Below, one piece after another: positions 6,203-6,414 of a stretch of 6,414 nt of DNA (position 1 is its first letter; every line of letters starts with the position of its first letter). The position numbers and the translations under genes are program-made. The DNA comes from an uncultured Bacilli bacterium. GTDB lineage: Bacteria > Bacillota_I > Bacilli_A > RF39 > UBA660. The stretch is from the NCBI GenBank assembly GCA_947625315.1, contig CANQOE010000079.1, forward strand, positions 1 through 6,414, read 5' to 3'. Under the pieces are notes generated by a model. That model was given only the letters and a program-made list of their open reading frames with translations, ran no database searches and had not been told where the DNA came from.

Positions 6203-6231
6203 TTGCATAATAAAAATATATATGATATACT
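6203..6231 (+). promoter_or_regulatory. extended -10 promoter of candidate small RNA
   Basis: TTGCAT (6203-6208, 3 of 6 matches) is followed by a 17-base spacer and TATACT (6226-6231, 5 of 6), with TG at 6223-6224 making TGATATACT an extended -10. The predicted start near 6238 coincides with the first base of a perfect 10-bp hairpin. Confidence 0.55.
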
Positions 6232-6237
6232 TATTTT

Positions 6238-6334
6238 GTTAAGTAAAGATTATTTACTTAACCAGCTTTATTTCTTAATAAAGCTTGCTGAACCTAGTAG
6301 GGATTTAGATATTATTTCTAAGTCCTTTTTTTTT
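6238..6334 (+). ncRNA. candidate structured small RNA of about 97 nt
   Basis: Three hairpins follow one another between a promoter and a terminator. Hairpin 1: GTTAAGTAAA (6238-6247) with TTTACTTAAC (6253-6262), a perfect 10-bp stem with loop GATTA. Hairpin 2: AGCTTTATT (6264-6272) with AATAAAGCT (6277-6285), a perfect 9-bp stem with loop TCTT. An alternative register pairs CAGC (6263-6266) with GCTG (6287-6290), leaving GCTT bulged. Hairpin 3: the terminator at 6301-6325. A single-stranded joint (6291-6300, AACCTAGTAG) separates hairpins 2 and 3. No open reading frame of useful size lies inside. I do not recognise a known RNA family. It could instead be the 3' end of the VTT gene's transcript, or a leader for a gene beyond the window. 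Confidence 0.5.
6301..6334 (+). terminator. strong intrinsic terminator
   Basis: GGATTTAGA (6301-6309) pairs with TCTAAGTCC (6317-6325), a 9-bp stem with one G-U pair and a 7-base loop, followed by nine uninterrupted T (6326-6334). It is the strongest terminator in the window and ends the candidate small RNA and any read-through from the VTT gene. It lacks a T-run in the opposite direction, so it serves the plus strand only. Confidence 0.85.
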
Positions 6335-6339
6335 ATTAA

Positions 6340-6357
6340 AAAGTTGTGTTAAACTTT
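6340..6357 (-). terminator. possible weak terminator of the convergent gene
   Basis: AAAGTT (6340-6345) and AACTTT (6352-6357) form a 6-bp stem with a 6-base loop. Read on the minus strand it begins within the TAA stop of the possible convergent gene and ends in a short T-run. Only one G-C pair is present, so this is weak evidence. Confidence 0.25.
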
Positions 6358-6414
6358 ATGACTGATTAATGTATTCAGCATATGCAATATTTAAATCAAT
6401 AGGCATTTTAATAG
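6356..6414 (-). CDS. possible 3' end of a convergent gene (partial)
   Basis: On the minus strand an open frame enters from the window edge and runs 18 codons to TAA (complement of 6356-6358), giving IKMPIDLNIAYAEYINQS. The composition looks protein-like, and a small hairpin sits over the stop codon. The other two minus-strand frames close within a few codons of the edge. Eighteen codons is too short to exclude chance in AT-rich DNA, and I do not recognise the protein. Confidence 0.38.
   Translation of the reverse strand, partial: IKMPIDLNIAYAEYINQS

Noticed and set aside
6222..6242. Tiny frame ATG ATA TAC ... TAA
   Set aside because: Six codons, overlapping the promoter -10 box, with no binding site.
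6197..6340. A tRNA, tmRNA or known riboswitch in the hairpin cluster
   Set aside because: No cloverleaf, CCA end or T-arm signature on either strand, and the loops (GATTA, TCTT) do not match guanidine, preQ1, fluoride or T-box elements as I know them.
1..6414. CRISPR array, insertion sequence or prophage
   Set aside because: No repeated spacer units, transposase motifs or terminal inverted repeats were seen; the window is mostly core housekeeping genes.

Overview
The window is very AT-rich. It carries the translation/transcription operon rimP-nusA-ylxR-infB-rbfA-truB in the gene order typical of Bacillota, with strong AGGAGG-type ribosome binding sites, TTG starts, and promoters of the TTGACA / TGnTATAAT type. 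These features point to a low-GC Firmicute, possibly one of the reduced uncultured Bacilli or Mollicutes-related gut lineages. That placement is inference. Every complete gene ends in TAA, all visible tryptophans are TGG, and no gene needs TGA read-through, so genetic code 11 and code 4 cannot be told apart here.

Layout. Positions 1-160 are non-coding, with a weak terminator-like hairpin and then a promoter. Positions 161-475 encode a small DUF4190-like membrane protein. A near-consensus promoter at 482-509 and a short leader containing a GC-rich hairpin (525-546) introduce the main operon. rimP (577-843), nusA (836-1948), ylxR (1989-2255), infB (2256-4364), rbfA (4364-4708) and truB (4701-5546) follow with tiny gaps or overlaps. 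An intrinsic terminator at the truB stop codon ends the operon. A separate weak promoter then drives a VTT/DedA-family membrane protein (5618-6196). Positions 6197-6355 hold a promoter-like sequence, three consecutive hairpins and a strong U-tract, which together look like a small stand-alone RNA. The window ends in what may be the 3' end of a convergent minus-strand gene.

The operon products work on the same process. RimP and RbfA mature the 30S subunit, TruB makes pseudouridine 55 in tRNA, IF2 places initiator tRNA on the 30S subunit, and NusA and YlxR link this to transcription and RNA processing. The operon is slimmer than that of Bacillus subtilis: ylxQ, ylxP and ribF are missing from their usual slots, and RimP is only its N-terminal domain (88 aa). 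The least explained parts are the short RimP, the rimP leader hairpin that may serve two transcripts, and the candidate small RNA at about 6238-6334.
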